Positions 27,225 to 35,451 are shown, numbered from the stretch's first letter. The stretch is 62,444 bases of DNA from Nonomuraea deserti (GCF_004348685.1 NZ_SMKO01000030.1:1-62444); one strand, 5' to 3'. The notes: a model not told the origin generated them from the sequence alone. Program-made: numbers and translations.

Positions 27225-28143
27225 CGGCCATGGCGTGGAAGACCTCCTTGGGCTCCCACCTCTTCTCGTCGAGCATCCTGACCACGCCGTAGGAACCGAG
27301 GTCGGCGTCGCCGGTCCTGTTGTAGGCGGCGAAGGTGAACCACAGGGCGGTCTCGACGCCCTCCTGCTCGAAGACGTCCATCAGTTCGGTGAAATAGCGG
27401 ACCTGCTCCCCCTCGTCGCGCACCGCGCCTTCCGGCACCACCCACGCCGAGCCGCCGCGCTCGCCCGCCCCCTGGTAGGGGCAGGTGCCGAACTCGGTGA
27501 CCGCGACCGGCTTGCCCTGCTTGAAGTGCGCGCGCAGCTCGTCGGTGAAGTCGTGGGCGTTGTACGCCGCACGGTAGGCGTCCACGCCCGCCACGTCGAA
27601 CGGCGCCCAGTCGACCGGCTCCCACGGCCCGGAGGCGTAGCTCAGCCGGCCTCCGAACAGCGGCCGCACGGTCTCGGCCACCGTCGCCAGGTAGGCGTTG
27701 AAGCGCGGCATGACCTGCATGAGCGTCGTCCACCACGGCACGTCGCCGGTCATCATCGCGTCGAGCCGGTCGCGGTAGGCCGCGCCTTCGATGAAGCCGT
27801 GGCCGAAGGCGGTGATCTCGCAGCCGGTGACCAGCACCACGTCGCCGCCGGCGCGGCGCAGGGCCTCGGCACGCTCGGCCGACTCGGCGAAGAGCGCCGA
27901 CATCTCGTCCTCCGTCAGGTCAACGGGGAAGGGGGTGAACCAGACCTCCAGTCCGGCCGCGACCGCGCGTTCGGCGGCGGCGGTGATGCGCCCGGGGTCG
28001 CGGCCGGAGATGCGGACCGAGTCGCAGTGCAGGTCGCGGGCGATGGTGCGCATGTCGCGCTCGACGTCTTCGAGGTCGAACGACCTGCGGCTCAGATCGT
28101 CGCCCGGGAGGAACCCGGTGTCATAGTTGATGCCCCTTTTCAT
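27205..28143 (-). CDS. TIM-barrel glycoside-hydrolase-like protein
   Basis: 312 residues beginning MKRGINYDTGF. The (beta/alpha)8 character is visible, with candidate acid/base Glu in VTGCEITAFGHGF and candidate nucleophile Glu in VAVTEFGTCPYQG, the placement seen in GH5-like clan A enzymes. No signal peptide is present, so it is cytoplasmic. Close relatives are sometimes misnamed abortive infection protein. It overlaps the upstream TetR gene by 23 bases, so both are read from the TetR promoter and operator. Confidence 0.65.
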   Translation of the reverse strand: MKRGINYDTGFLPGDDLSRRSFDLEDVERDMRTIARDLHCDSVRISGRDPGRITAAAERAVAAGLEVWFTPFPVDLTEDEMSALFAESAERAEALRRAGGDVVLVTGCEITAFGHGFIEGAAYRDRLDAMMTGDVPWWTTLMQVMPRFNAYLATVAETVRPLFGGRLSYASGPWEPVDWAPFDVAGVDAYRAAYNAHDFTDELRAHFKQGKPVAVTEFGTCPYQGAGERGGSAWVVPEGAVRDEGEQVRYFTELMDVFEQEGVETALWFTFAAYNRTGDADLGSYGVVRMLDEKRWEPKEVFHAMAARYASS

Positions 28144-28759
28144 GCTTCTCCTCTTCCGTGTATGTCAGCCCGTGCTCCAGAAGGTCGAAGGCCACTTCGA
28201 CGTCTCCGGCCAGCTGCCTGGCCGCCTCCTCCAGCGGCGCGCCCGCGGCGAGCCGATGGAAGAAGGTCTCCTGGAGGGTGGTGATGGCGGCGGTGATCTG
28301 CGCGGCCGTCAGGTGCGCCGTCAGATCGGGCTCCCGACCGCCGGCGAGGGCGGCGGCCAGCTCGTGGCGCTGGCTCATCTGGGCTCCGTACACCGCGGCA
28401 AGCAGGGCGGGGCTGGACGAGATCACGCGGATCCTGGTGATCAGCGTCTCGACGTCCATGTCTTTCGCGACCGGTGCGGCAGTCGCCCGGTAGTGCGCGC
28501 GCAGGGCCTCGATCGGCGAGCATCCTTCGGGGCGGCCGGTCACGACGGCGGCCAGGTCGTCCTTGACCCCGTCGGTGACCAGGCACTCCTTGGTGGGGAA
28601 ATAGCTGAACAATGTCACCTTGGCGACCCCGGCCGCCTCGGCGATCTCGTTGACGGTCACCTGGTCGTAACCGCGCTCGTCGAACAGCCGCAGCGCCACC
28701 TGAAAGATGCGCCGGCGCGTCTGCTCCTTCTTCCGCTCCCTGAGCCCCGCCATCATCAT
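28121..28759 (-). CDS. TetR-family repressor
   Basis: About 212 residues. The DNA-binding domain reads RIFQVALRLFDERGYDQVTV, EIAEAAGVAKVTLFSYFPTKECLV. ATG 28759 (MMMAGLRERKK) is chosen because an upstream ATG at 28777 falls inside the operator palindrome. The gene is first in a two-gene operon with the glycosidase-like gene, and a perfect inverted repeat lies just upstream, so autorepression is expected. Ligand unknown. Confidence 0.88.
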   Translation of the reverse strand: MMMAGLRERKKEQTRRRIFQVALRLFDERGYDQVTVNEIAEAAGVAKVTLFSYFPTKECLVTDGVKDDLAAVVTGRPEGCSPIEALRAHYRATAAPVAKDMDVETLITRIRVISSSPALLAAVYGAQMSQRHELAAALAGGREPDLTAHLTAAQITAAITTLQETFFHRLAAGAPLEEAARQLAGDVEVAFDLLEHGLTYTEEEKHEKGHQL

Positions 28760-28770
28760 GCGGGCAGCAT

Positions 28771-28808
28771 AAACCATACCGGGTACAATTCCGAACCCGG
28801 TATGGTTT
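28771..28808. promoter_or_regulatory. Probable TetR operator
   Basis: A perfect inverted repeat with 14-base arms (AAACCATACCGGGT at 28771-28784 and its complement at 28795-28808) and a 10-base spacer. It lies 12 bases upstream of the TetR start and overlaps its likely promoter. Confidence 0.85.
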
Positions 28809-28816
28809 TTATCCGC

Positions 28817-29278
28817 TCACATGCGGACGACCATCGTGTTGGACACGCGGTCGTGCACCCCTCGGTGGTCACGGTCCCAGATCAGGGCCGGCAGGGCCAG
28901 GGCGAGCAGCACGGTGCGCACCAGCACGGGCAGCAACCGCGGATCGCCGCCGTCCATGGCGGCGACCCTGATGCCCGCCAGGCGGTGCCCGAACGTCTGC
29001 CCCATGAGCCCGACCAGGATCAGGTATTGCACGGCGAAGGCGAGCGCCGGCGCCCACGGCGACTCCGCCGGGTTCATCCGGAACAGCAACTGCACGACGA
29101 CCCACGTGCAGATCATCCAGTCGATGACGAGCGCGGCGATCCTGCGGCCCCACCCGGCGATCGACCCGCTGCCCTCCTCGGGCAGCCCGAGGCGCTCCCC
29201 CGGATATCCGAGATCGACCCCGGCGGAGCGGAGCCCGCCCAGCCACGTCTGCGTCCACCGAGGTTCCTTGCCGCTCAT
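28817..29278 (-). CDS. RDD-family membrane protein
   Basis: 153 residues. The RDD domain signature is present: GWGRRIAALVIDWMICTW, helices at about 60-80 and 86-102, GQTFGHRLAGIRV, and DRDHRGVHDRVSNTMVV at the C-terminus. The protein is membrane-embedded with an unknown transport or sensing role. An RDD gene at this place before glnA is common in actinomycetes. Confidence 0.85.
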   Translation of the reverse strand: MSGKEPRWTQTWLGGLRSAGVDLGYPGERLGLPEEGSGSIAGWGRRIAALVIDWMICTWVVVQLLFRMNPAESPWAPALAFAVQYLILVGLMGQTFGHRLAGIRVAAMDGGDPRLLPVLVRTVLLALALPALIWDRDHRGVHDRVSNTMVVRM

Positions 29279-29368
29279 GGAGTCAACGGTAGCCGCCCGG
29301 TGCGGCGGTCCGCTTCGTGACCCGTTCGCGTCGCGGAGCCGCCATCCTGGACGCCGTGCCACACGACG

Positions 29369-30021
29369 ATGGCCTTGACGATGCCACCGCACGCCGTCGG
29401 CCCCGCCTGGTACACGATGGCCACCCTCACGATGCTGATCGCCGCCGGGTGCGTGATCGCCAACCATCGCCCCCGGCCTGCCCGGCTCCTCGGGAGCGCT
29501 GATCGAGAATGCCATGCCGGTGGACCCGCTCGACCCGTTCGCGGGCTCGCCGGCCGAGCACCACGCCGAGGGGATCGACGGCTTCGTCCTGCCCGGGCCG
29601 AAGGCGCTGGGCGGGCTGTCGGAGGAGGACGTCGCCAAGGGCCTGGAGCGGACGCGCGCTGCTGGCCACCGCCCACCTCGACAGGAAGACGCTGCTCGGC
29701 GACGACCCGGCCGCCCTCGTCAAGCTGCTGCACCGGGAGCAGCGCGAGTGGTTCACGCACAAGGGCCCCGGAAAGCGCCGGGCCGCCAGGAGCCTCGTCG
29801 ACAGCTTCGCCCCGAAGGCGGCCGAGCTCGCCACCGGCGCGATCAAGGTGCAGGGCGAGGCGGCGCTGGGCACGTACGAGGAGGATGGGTGGCGCGGCGC
29901 CGACGTGAAGCTCAGCCACCTGATCGTGTACGCGGTGCACCGCCCAGGACAGCCCGCGACCGAGGACGCCCCGTCCGGCGACGGAGGTGTGAGGCGTCGC
30001 AGCCCACGTGACTCCGCGTAA
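29369..30021 (+). pseudogene. Decayed exported-protein gene upstream of glnA
   Basis: Three frames carry successive parts of one probable protein: a hydrophobic segment (YTMATLTMLIAAGCVIAN, about 29408-29463), a middle part (MPVDPLDPFAGSPAEHH from 29514 to GLERTRA) and a C-terminal part (LLATAHLDRKTLLGDDP to YAVHRPGQPAT). Loss of one CG unit from the CG run at 29653-29658 explains the second break. Similar secreted proteins of unknown function occur in related genomes. The 3' end reaches the glnA operator. Confidence 0.6.
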
Positions 30022-30055
30022 CACGTGCGAAACAATCGAGACACCGGACGGAAAC
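30018..30055 (+). promoter_or_regulatory. Two phased GlnR boxes upstream of glnA
   Basis: GTAAC-N6-GAAAC at 30018-30033 and GACAC-N6-GAAAC at 30040-30055, starting 22 bases apart so that half-sites recur every 11 bases. This matches the a1-b1/a2-b2 layout of GlnR sites before actinomycete nitrogen genes. The site lies 51 bases before the glnA start. Confidence 0.8.
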
Positions 30056-30105
30056 GGCCAAGCCCTAGCGTCGGCATGATGGCCAGTCCCCAGGGAGGTT
30101 CGAGA

Positions 30106-31530
30106 GTGTTCAACTCCGCCGACGACGTCCTGAAGTTCATCAGTGACGAAGGGGTGCAGTTCGTCGATGTCAGGTTCACCGACCTGCCGGGGACGACTCA
30201 CCACTTCACCTTCCCGGTAGAGAACTTCAGTGCGAGCGTCTTCACCGACGGGCTCATGTTCGACGGATCGTCGATCCGTGGATTCCAGGCGATCCACGAG
30301 TCCGACATGCTGCTGCTGCCCGACCCGGCCAGCGCCGTGGTCGACCCGTTCCGCCAGCACAAGACGCTGAACATCAACTTCTTCGTGCACGACCCGCTGA
30401 CCGGCGAGGCCTACAGCCGTGACCCGCGCAACGTCGCGCGCAAGGCCGAGGAATATCTCAAGGGCACCGGCATCGCCGACACGGTCTATTTCGGCCCCGA
30501 GGCCGAGTTCTACATCTTCGACGACGTGCGCTTCGAGACGCGGCAGAACGCCGGCTACTACTACATCGACTCCATCGAGGGCGCCTGGAACACCGGCAAG
30601 GCCACCGAGGGCGGCAACCTCGGTTACAAGCCGCGTTACAAGGGCGGCTATTTCCCGGTGCCGCCGATGGACCACTTCACCGACCTGCGCTCCGAGATGG
30701 TGCGCAACCTCATCGAGTGCGGCATCGAGGTCGAGATGCAGCACCACGAGGTCGGCACGGCCGGTCAGGCGGAGATCGACTTCAAGTTCGGCACGCTGCT
30801 CAAGACCGCCGACAACCTGATGCTGTACAAGTACATCATCAAGAGCACGGCACTCGAATACGGCCACACGGTCACGTTCATGCCCAAGCCGATCTTCGGT
30901 GACAACGGCTCCGGCATGCACTGCCACCAGTCGCTGTGGAAGGACGGCTCGCCGCTCTTCTACGACGAGGTCGGCTACGCGGGCCTGTCCGACACCGCCC
31001 GCTACTACATCGGCGGCCTGCTCAAGCACGCGCCGTCGCTGCTGGCCTTCACCAACCCGACGGTCAACTCCTACCACCGTCTGGTGCCCGGCTACGAGGC
31101 CCCGGTCAACCTGGTCTACTCCCAGCGCAACCGCTCGGCGTGCGTCCGGATCCCGATCACGGGCTCCAACCCGAAGGCCAAGCGCATCGAGTTCCGGGTG
31201 CCCGACCCGTCGTGCAACCCTTACTTCGCGTTCTCGGCGATGCTGATGGCCGGCGTCGACGGCATCCGCAACAAGATCGAGCCGCCGGAGCCGGTCGACA
31301 AGGACCTCTACGAGCTCCCGCCGGAGGAGGCCCGCCAGGTGCCGCAGGTGCCGGGCTCGCTCACCGACGTGCTCAACGCGCTGGAGGACGACCACGACTA
31401 CCTTCTCGAGGGCGGCGTGTTCACGCCCGACCTGATCGAGACGTGGGTGGCGTACAAGCGCGAGAACGAGGTCGACCCGATCCGGCTGCGCCCGCACCCG
31501 CACGAGTTCGAGCTCTACTACGACGTGTGA
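30106..31530 (+). CDS. glnA: Type I glutamine synthetase
   Basis: 474 residues from GTG 30106, with GGGAGG 7 bases upstream; the length matches GlnA-I. Signature segments are [44 protein letters not shown] and the adenylylation site DLYELPPEE with Tyr about residue 402. It makes glutamine from glutamate, ammonia and ATP as a dodecamer. Two GlnR boxes precede it, and the enzyme that adenylylates the tyrosine (GlnE) is encoded at 43426. It ends at a 17-base stem terminator. Confidence 0.97.
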   Translation: MFNSADDVLKFISDEGVQFVDVRFTDLPGTTHHFTFPVENFSASVFTDGLMFDGSSIRGFQAIHESDMLLLPDPASAVVDPFRQHKTLNINFFVHDPLTGEAYSRDPRNVARKAEEYLKGTGIADTVYFGPEAEFYIFDDVRFETRQNAGYYYIDSIEGAWNTGKATEGGNLGYKPRYKGGYFPVPPMDHFTDLRSEMVRNLIECGIEVEMQHHEVGTAGQAEIDFKFGTLLKTADNLMLYKYIIKSTALEYGHTVTFMPKPIFGDNGSGMHCHQSLWKDGSPLFYDEVGYAGLSDTARYYIGGLLKHAPSLLAFTNPTVNSYHRLVPGYEAPVNLVYSQRNRSACVRIPITGSNPKAKRIEFRVPDPSCNPYFAFSAMLMAGVDGIRNKIEPPEPVDKDLYELPPEEARQVPQVPGSLTDVLNALEDDHDYLLEGGVFTPDLIETWVAYKRENEVDPIRLRPHPHEFELYYDV

Positions 31531-31655
31531 CGGCGCGGTTCCCCGGCTCCGGAGATCTTCCCTTGGAACGGTCGCCGAGCTGGGAGAACCTTTCCGTCCC
31601 TGCTCGTGTTCTCCGTCCTTTCCCGTCCTCCGGCGGAACAGGACCTGAACGGAAC

Positions 31656-31694
31656 GGAACGGCCCGGCATCGAAGCGCGATGCCGGGCCGTTCC
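31656..31694 (+). terminator. Strong hairpin terminator of glnA
   Basis: A 17-base perfect stem (31656-31672 with 31678-31694; inner arm ACGGCCCGGCATCG) and a 5-base loop, about 125 bases after the glnA stop. Confidence 0.8.
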
Positions 31695-31764
31695 CGCACC
31701 TGGAAAGGGGGCCCGCCAATCGTGGCCCCTTGACGCCCGCACACCCGGGTCGTAGGGTGCGTCG

Positions 31765-32238
31765 TCAGCAGGCGCAGGTGGCGGAGCCTGCCGGGGCGGT
31801 CAGCGGGTCAGGGGCACGTCTCTCCGAGCCGGTCGCGGTGCCGACGGGAAACCCCTCGCGGATCCAGTACTCTATGCCGCCGATCATCTCTTTGACGCGG
31901 TAGCCGAGCAGGGCGAGGGCGAGTGCCGCCCGGGTGGCGCCGTCGCAGCCCGGCCCCCAGCAGTAGGTGATCACCGGCACCGCGGGGTCGAGCAGGCCTG
32001 CGGCGCGGTCCGGGATGAGGGCGGTGGGCAGGTGTACGGCGCCCGGCACGTGGCCCTGCCTCCAGCCGTCGGCGGACCGCGAGTCGACCAGCACGAACGC
32101 CGGGTCTCCTGACTCGAGGGAGGCGTGAACGTCAGAGACGTCGGCCTGGAAGGTGAGGCGGGCGGTGAAGAAGGCGGCGGCGTCCGCCGGAGCCGCAGGC
32201 GGCACCCGCAGGGCCGGACTCGTGAATGTGGTGGTCAT
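31765..32238 (-). CDS. Rhodanese-like sulfurtransferase domain protein
   Basis: 157 residues. A single rhodanese domain with FVLVDSRSADGWRQGHVPGAVHLP and the active-site loop ITYCWGPGCDGATRAA, whose first Cys is the expected sulfur carrier. This loop is longer than the C-R-x-G-x-R type and holds a second Cys. The C-terminus ends SATCAC, another Cys pair. Divergently transcribed from an Lrp/AsnC regulator across a short palindrome, so probably its target. Confidence 0.85.
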   Translation of the reverse strand: MTTTFTSPALRVPPAAPADAAAFFTARLTFQADVSDVHASLESGDPAFVLVDSRSADGWRQGHVPGAVHLPTALIPDRAAGLLDPAVPVITYCWGPGCDGATRAALALALLGYRVKEMIGGIEYWIREGFPVGTATGSERRAPDPLTAPAGSATCAC

Positions 32239-32304
32239 GACCCACGACACTATGAACCCTGACCGCGCGCCGGAAGCGGTGACCAACGGAGTTTTCCCCA
32301 AACG

Positions 32305-32321
32305 ACCATGGATTTCATGGT
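32305..32321. promoter_or_regulatory. Probable Lrp/AsnC operator
   Basis: Inverted repeat ACCATG-N5-CATGGT between the rhodanese gene and the Lrp/AsnC gene, 12 bases before the regulator start. Confidence 0.55.
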
Positions 32322-32332
32322 AATCGTCGCAT

Positions 32333-32815
32333 ATGGCCGATGTTTCCCTCGACGAGACAGACATGCGCATCCTCGAAGCCCTGCAGCACGACGGGCGGGC
32401 CAGCTACGCCGAACTGGCTCGGATCGTGTCCATGTCGGCCAGCGCCGTCACCGAACGAGTCCGGCGGCTGGAGGAGACAGGCGTGATCAGCGGCTATTCC
32501 GCCGTCGTTGATCCTGAACGCCTCGGGCTCGGCATCCTGGCCTTCGTCCGGCTGCGCTATCCCACCGGCAACTACCGGCCGTTCCACGACCTGATCGCCA
32601 CCACACCCGAGATCATGGAGGCCCACCACGTGACCGGCGAGGACTGCTTCGTCCTGAAGGTCGTCGCCAGTTCCATGCGCCACCTCGAACACATCACCGG
32701 CCGGATCTCCGCACTGGGCTCCGTCACGACCAGCGTCGTCTACTCCAGTCCCCTCCACAGCCGCGCCGTCACCACGACCGCCACCACCTGGTCATCGTCC
32801 ACTCGTCGCACCTAG
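32333..32815 (+). CDS. Lrp/AsnC-family transcriptional regulator
   Basis: 160 residues. N-terminal helix-turn-helix (LDETDMRILEALQHDGRASYAELARIVSMSAS region, about 6-45), linker strand GVISGYSAVVDPERLG, and the RAM/ligand domain (ILAFVRLRYPTGNY, VTGEDCFVLKVVA). The C-terminal ~15 residues are Thr/Ser-rich. Arrangement opposite the rhodanese gene resembles amino-acid- or sulfur-responsive Lrp pairs; the effector is not known. Confidence 0.88.
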   Translation: MADVSLDETDMRILEALQHDGRASYAELARIVSMSASAVTERVRRLEETGVISGYSAVVDPERLGLGILAFVRLRYPTGNYRPFHDLIATTPEIMEAHHVTGEDCFVLKVVASSMRHLEHITGRISALGSVTTSVVYSSPLHSRAVTTTATTWSSSTRRT

Positions 32816-32937
32816 TGGAGATTTCGGCAACGGATTCCGGCCGTCTCCGGTCACTGGCCGCCGGGAGGTGGGACGGCGCGAGAAAGGCCATCGGCTACTT
32901 CGCCGATGGCCTTTCCCGCGCGCCCTCGCTGTGCGCC

Positions 32938-33342
32938 TCAACTCGTGGAACCAGGCGCCGGACCGGCCATGCTCGCCGGACCGGGAGCCGGACCGGCAGC
33001 CGGACCGGGAGCCGGACCGGCCGTGCTCGGGGAACCGAGCCCGGCCGCGTCGACGGCCTCCTGAGCGGCGTGCTCGCTGCCTCGGAAGTCACGAGCCATC
33101 GCCGTGATGCCCTCGCCGGTCAGCCGGAGGTTGCCGTCCAGATGTGCGCAGGCCTGCTGGAGCAGATCGGTCAGCCCGTCCATGGCCATGCCCACGGCGC
33201 TGCCTCCCCATGCCGTCTCCCCGGTGCCGCGCACGGCCGCGAACAGGGCCTGGGTGCGCTGCTGGAACTCGGTTGAGACGTCCTGGAGGTGTCGCCCCGC
33301 TGCTTCCAGCGACTTCTGGTCGAATCGAATGCCGGCACTCAT
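32938..33342 (-). CDS. WXG100-like small protein with Pro/Ala/Gly repeat tail
   Basis: 134 residues. Residues 1-95 form two predicted helices with the W-G-G turn (ETAWGGSAVGMAMDGL) typical of ESX/WXG100 substrates. The tail (about 100-134) is a run of PAPGPA-type repeats encoded by 12-base direct repeats around 32955-33030. No ESX secretion genes are in view, so it is an orphan; secretion is inferred only from the family. Confidence 0.6.
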   Translation of the reverse strand: MSAGIRFDQKSLEAAGRHLQDVSTEFQQRTQALFAAVRGTGETAWGGSAVGMAMDGLTDLLQQACAHLDGNLRLTGEGITAMARDFRGSEHAAQEAVDAAGLGSPSTAGPAPGPAAGPAPGPASMAGPAPGSTS

Positions 33343-33430
33343 CTCTCAGCTCCTACGAGGCCTCCCGGTTCGATCGGCGACTGTACCAGCAACGGGTGAC
33401 ATCCGGCCGTGGTGTCAGTCGCCCTCGCGG

Positions 33431-33955
33431 TCACCACCCGGTGAGATCACCATCTGTCGGCCACCACTCGTCGTGGTCGTTGTCGAAGCCGTCGGGCTCG
33501 AAGTCGCGGTGGTCGAAGTCACGGTGATCGAAGTCGCGGTGGTCGAAGTCGTCGCGCTTGATGTCCTCCTTCTTGACGTCTTCCTTCTTGACCTCCTCCG
33601 GCTTGACGACCTTGACCTTGACGTCCCGCTCGTCGTGGTGGCGGCGGTGCTTGTTCTTGTTGCGGTTGAGGTTGTGGACAATGATGTCGATCTTCGGCGG
33701 GTGCCAGTGCGGGCTGCGCAGGATCGGCTTCTCCCTAGGGACGTGCCTCGGCTTCGAGACGTGCCGTACCGGTGCGGACGGCGGGCCCCCGGCCTCGACG
33801 GCGACGTAGCCCGCGCTCGCGCTGGCCACCCCCTGGCCCACTGGAAGGAACATGACACCGGCGACAGCGCCGGCCAGAGCTAGTACCGCGAACCGCCCAT
33901 GGCGCGGCGTCCGCGATTGCCGACTTCTAGTATTCACGCGCTCGTTTCCATTCAT
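33431..33955 (-). CDS. Secreted charged-repeat protein
   Basis: About 174 residues from ATG 33955. A basic N-terminus and hydrophobic core (FAVLALAGAVAGVMFLPV) ending ASASA give a signal peptide. The mature part is rich in Lys/His/Arg, then has alternating KKED blocks and a pentad DFDHR repeated three to four times, encoded by 15-base repeats around 33505-33552. It ends in acidic/Trp residues (DEWWPTDGD). No known domain. The His/Asp pentads could bind metal ions; that is speculation. Confidence 0.6.
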   Translation of the reverse strand: MNGNERVNTRSRQSRTPRHGRFAVLALAGAVAGVMFLPVGQGVASASAGYVAVEAGGPPSAPVRHVSKPRHVPREKPILRSPHWHPPKIDIIVHNLNRNKNKHRRHHDERDVKVKVVKPEEVKKEDVKKEDIKRDDFDHRDFDHRDFDHRDFEPDGFDNDHDEWWPTDGDLTGW

Positions 33956-34041
33956 GGATAGATCAGCCGAAACCAGGCACCCACCTCGGGTGCTCAGACG
34001 GAAGCAGACGTACCCATGCACATATTCTCAGCTACCTCTAT

Positions 34042-34074
34042 AAACCCAAACGTCCCGTCAAAACCCAAACGTCC
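34042..34074. repeat. Direct repeat in the promoter region of the charged-repeat gene
   Basis: AAACCCAAACGTCC occurs at 34042-34055 and 34061-34074 with starts 19 bases apart, in a locally AT-richer stretch about 90 bases upstream of the minus-strand gene. It looks like a tandem binding site for an activator or repressor. Confidence 0.6.
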
Positions 34075-34151
34075 AATAATGATCTGGGCATCATTTACCG
34101 GTTTCGAGGCATATTCCTAGGATTTAGCGTCGGACGCGCCCGCGCGGGATC

Positions 34152-34850
34152 TCAGAACGTGAAGCGCGGCGACGAGGCGGTCAGGAGGACGGGTTCCGGA
34201 GTCGCCCGCCAGAGGGCGCGCACTTCACCGGCCAGTCCGGCGGTGAGCGCCTCGATGTCCGCGCGGGCCGTGCCGTGCAGGGCCTCCGCGACGATCAGGA
34301 CGTCGGTCGTGGTGTCGCGCACGGCCGAGTGGCCGCTCTGGCGGTTGGTCCAGCGGCGGGCGTGCGCCATCGCGGCGGCGTCGGCGAAGACGACCTCACC
34401 GGCCGGCGGACGCTCCGTCTCGCCGGAGAAGGTCACGTACGTCTCATCGCCCGCCGCGTAGCGGACCTCGACGTAGGAGGAGATCCGGGAGACGTCGAAG
34501 ACGGCCACCGGGACCGCGTACGCGAGGGACACCGCGTTGCACAGGTCGATCAGCGGGTGCAGCCGCGGCAGCGCGCCCTCCTTCCTGAAGCGGCGCAGCA
34601 GCGACTCCGACGCGCAGCGGTACTGCGTCGGCTTCAGACCCATCGCCGAGAACGCCCGGCGCCACGCCCTGATCTCCGGCAACTCGCCCTCGGAGGCAGT
34701 GGCCAGGCGCTTGGCGGCGATCTCGCCGTAGTGCGCGAGCCGGTCGTCCACGCGGACGTCCTCGGTGACGCCGGTCACGGACATCACCCCCGGGACGAGC
34801 TCGGGAAAGTCGCGCCAGATGTCGGTCGAATGCTGGAAGTGCACGGTCAC
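34152..34850 (-). CDS. B3/B4 tRNA-binding-domain protein (PheT-like editing fold)
   Basis: 232 residues from GTG 34850; a GTG at 34844 is equally possible. The sequence RAFSAMGLKPTQYRCASESLLRRF, LIDLCNAVSLAYAVPVAVFD and VFADAAAMAHARRWTNRQSG follows the stand-alone B3/4 domain family related to the editing module of phenylalanyl-tRNA synthetase beta. Such proteins may hydrolyse mischarged aminoacyl-tRNA, but this is not shown. Alone on the minus strand. Confidence 0.75.
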   Translation of the reverse strand: MTVHFQHSTDIWRDFPELVPGVMSVTGVTEDVRVDDRLAHYGEIAAKRLATASEGELPEIRAWRRAFSAMGLKPTQYRCASESLLRRFRKEGALPRLHPLIDLCNAVSLAYAVPVAVFDVSRISSYVEVRYAAGDETYVTFSGETERPPAGEVVFADAAAMAHARRWTNRQSGHSAVRDTTTDVLIVAEALHGTARADIEALTAGLAGEVRALWRATPEPVLLTASSPRFTF

Positions 34851-35060
34851 CTCGTCGTCGCGGCCAGGGAGAACGGGCCGATCACTGTACCCGCATCCCG
34901 GTGCGGGAACGCGGGAGGCGCGACGCGGACGCGCCGGACGGACGCGCGCGGCCGAGGCCGTCCCACCGCTCGCCAGCACCACCCGTCAGCACCACTCCCC
35001 AGCACCACCCGCCAGCGCCGCTCGCCAGCGCTCAGCAGGGCGGCTCGGCAGGGCGGCTGG

Positions 35061-35378
35061 TCAGGGGATGGGGAGCGCGGCGAGGAGGTCGGGCAGGCGG
35101 CCGGTGGCGGCGGCCACCCGCAGCACGTCCTGGTATTCGCGCCAGTGCACGATCCGCCCGTCGCGGACCCTGAGCACGCCGATGAAGGGCGCCGACACGC
35201 GCTCCTCCGTTCCCGGCAGGACGGCTTCCAGTTCGTACTCGACGATGATCGTGTCGGGGTCGGCGGTGTCGTGCACGGTGACCTCGCCCAGCTCCAGCCG
35301 CACCGGCAGCGCGGCCCGGCCGGCGCGGGCGAGTTCCAGGAACCGCTCGCGCCCTCCACGGGACTCCTTCCACCCAAC
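35061..35378 (-). pseudogene. SnoaL/NTF2-like protein, 5' truncated
   Basis: The frame VRLELGEVTVHDTADPDTII...LRVRDGRIVHWREYQD is the second half of a SnoaL-like domain, and upstream in-frame residues SRGGRERFLELARAGRAALP extend it. No usable start codon exists before a stop at the operator, and the first ~40 residues of the fold are missing. A GTG at 35303 would give only 80 residues. The break falls next to the TetR operator at 35383, suggesting a deletion that joined the two. Confidence 0.55.
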
Positions 35379-35382
35379 TAAG

Positions 35383-35429
35383 ATGAGTCATCACTCATGA
35401 TGGTTCGAAAATAATGAGTCAGCACTCAT
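35383..35429. promoter_or_regulatory. Double palindromic TetR operator
   Basis: Two near-identical 16-base palindromes, ATGAGT-CATC-ACTCAT (35383-35398) and ATGAGT-CAGC-ACTCAT (35414-35429), with centres 31 bases apart (three helical turns), directly before the TetR gene. Confidence 0.85.
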
Positions 35430-35451
35430 GTTGTCAACGGGAGCTCAGCCC

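Noticed and set aside
29275..31719. 814-codon minus-strand open frame covering glnA
   Set aside because: It is antisense to glnA, whose signatures are complete on the plus strand.
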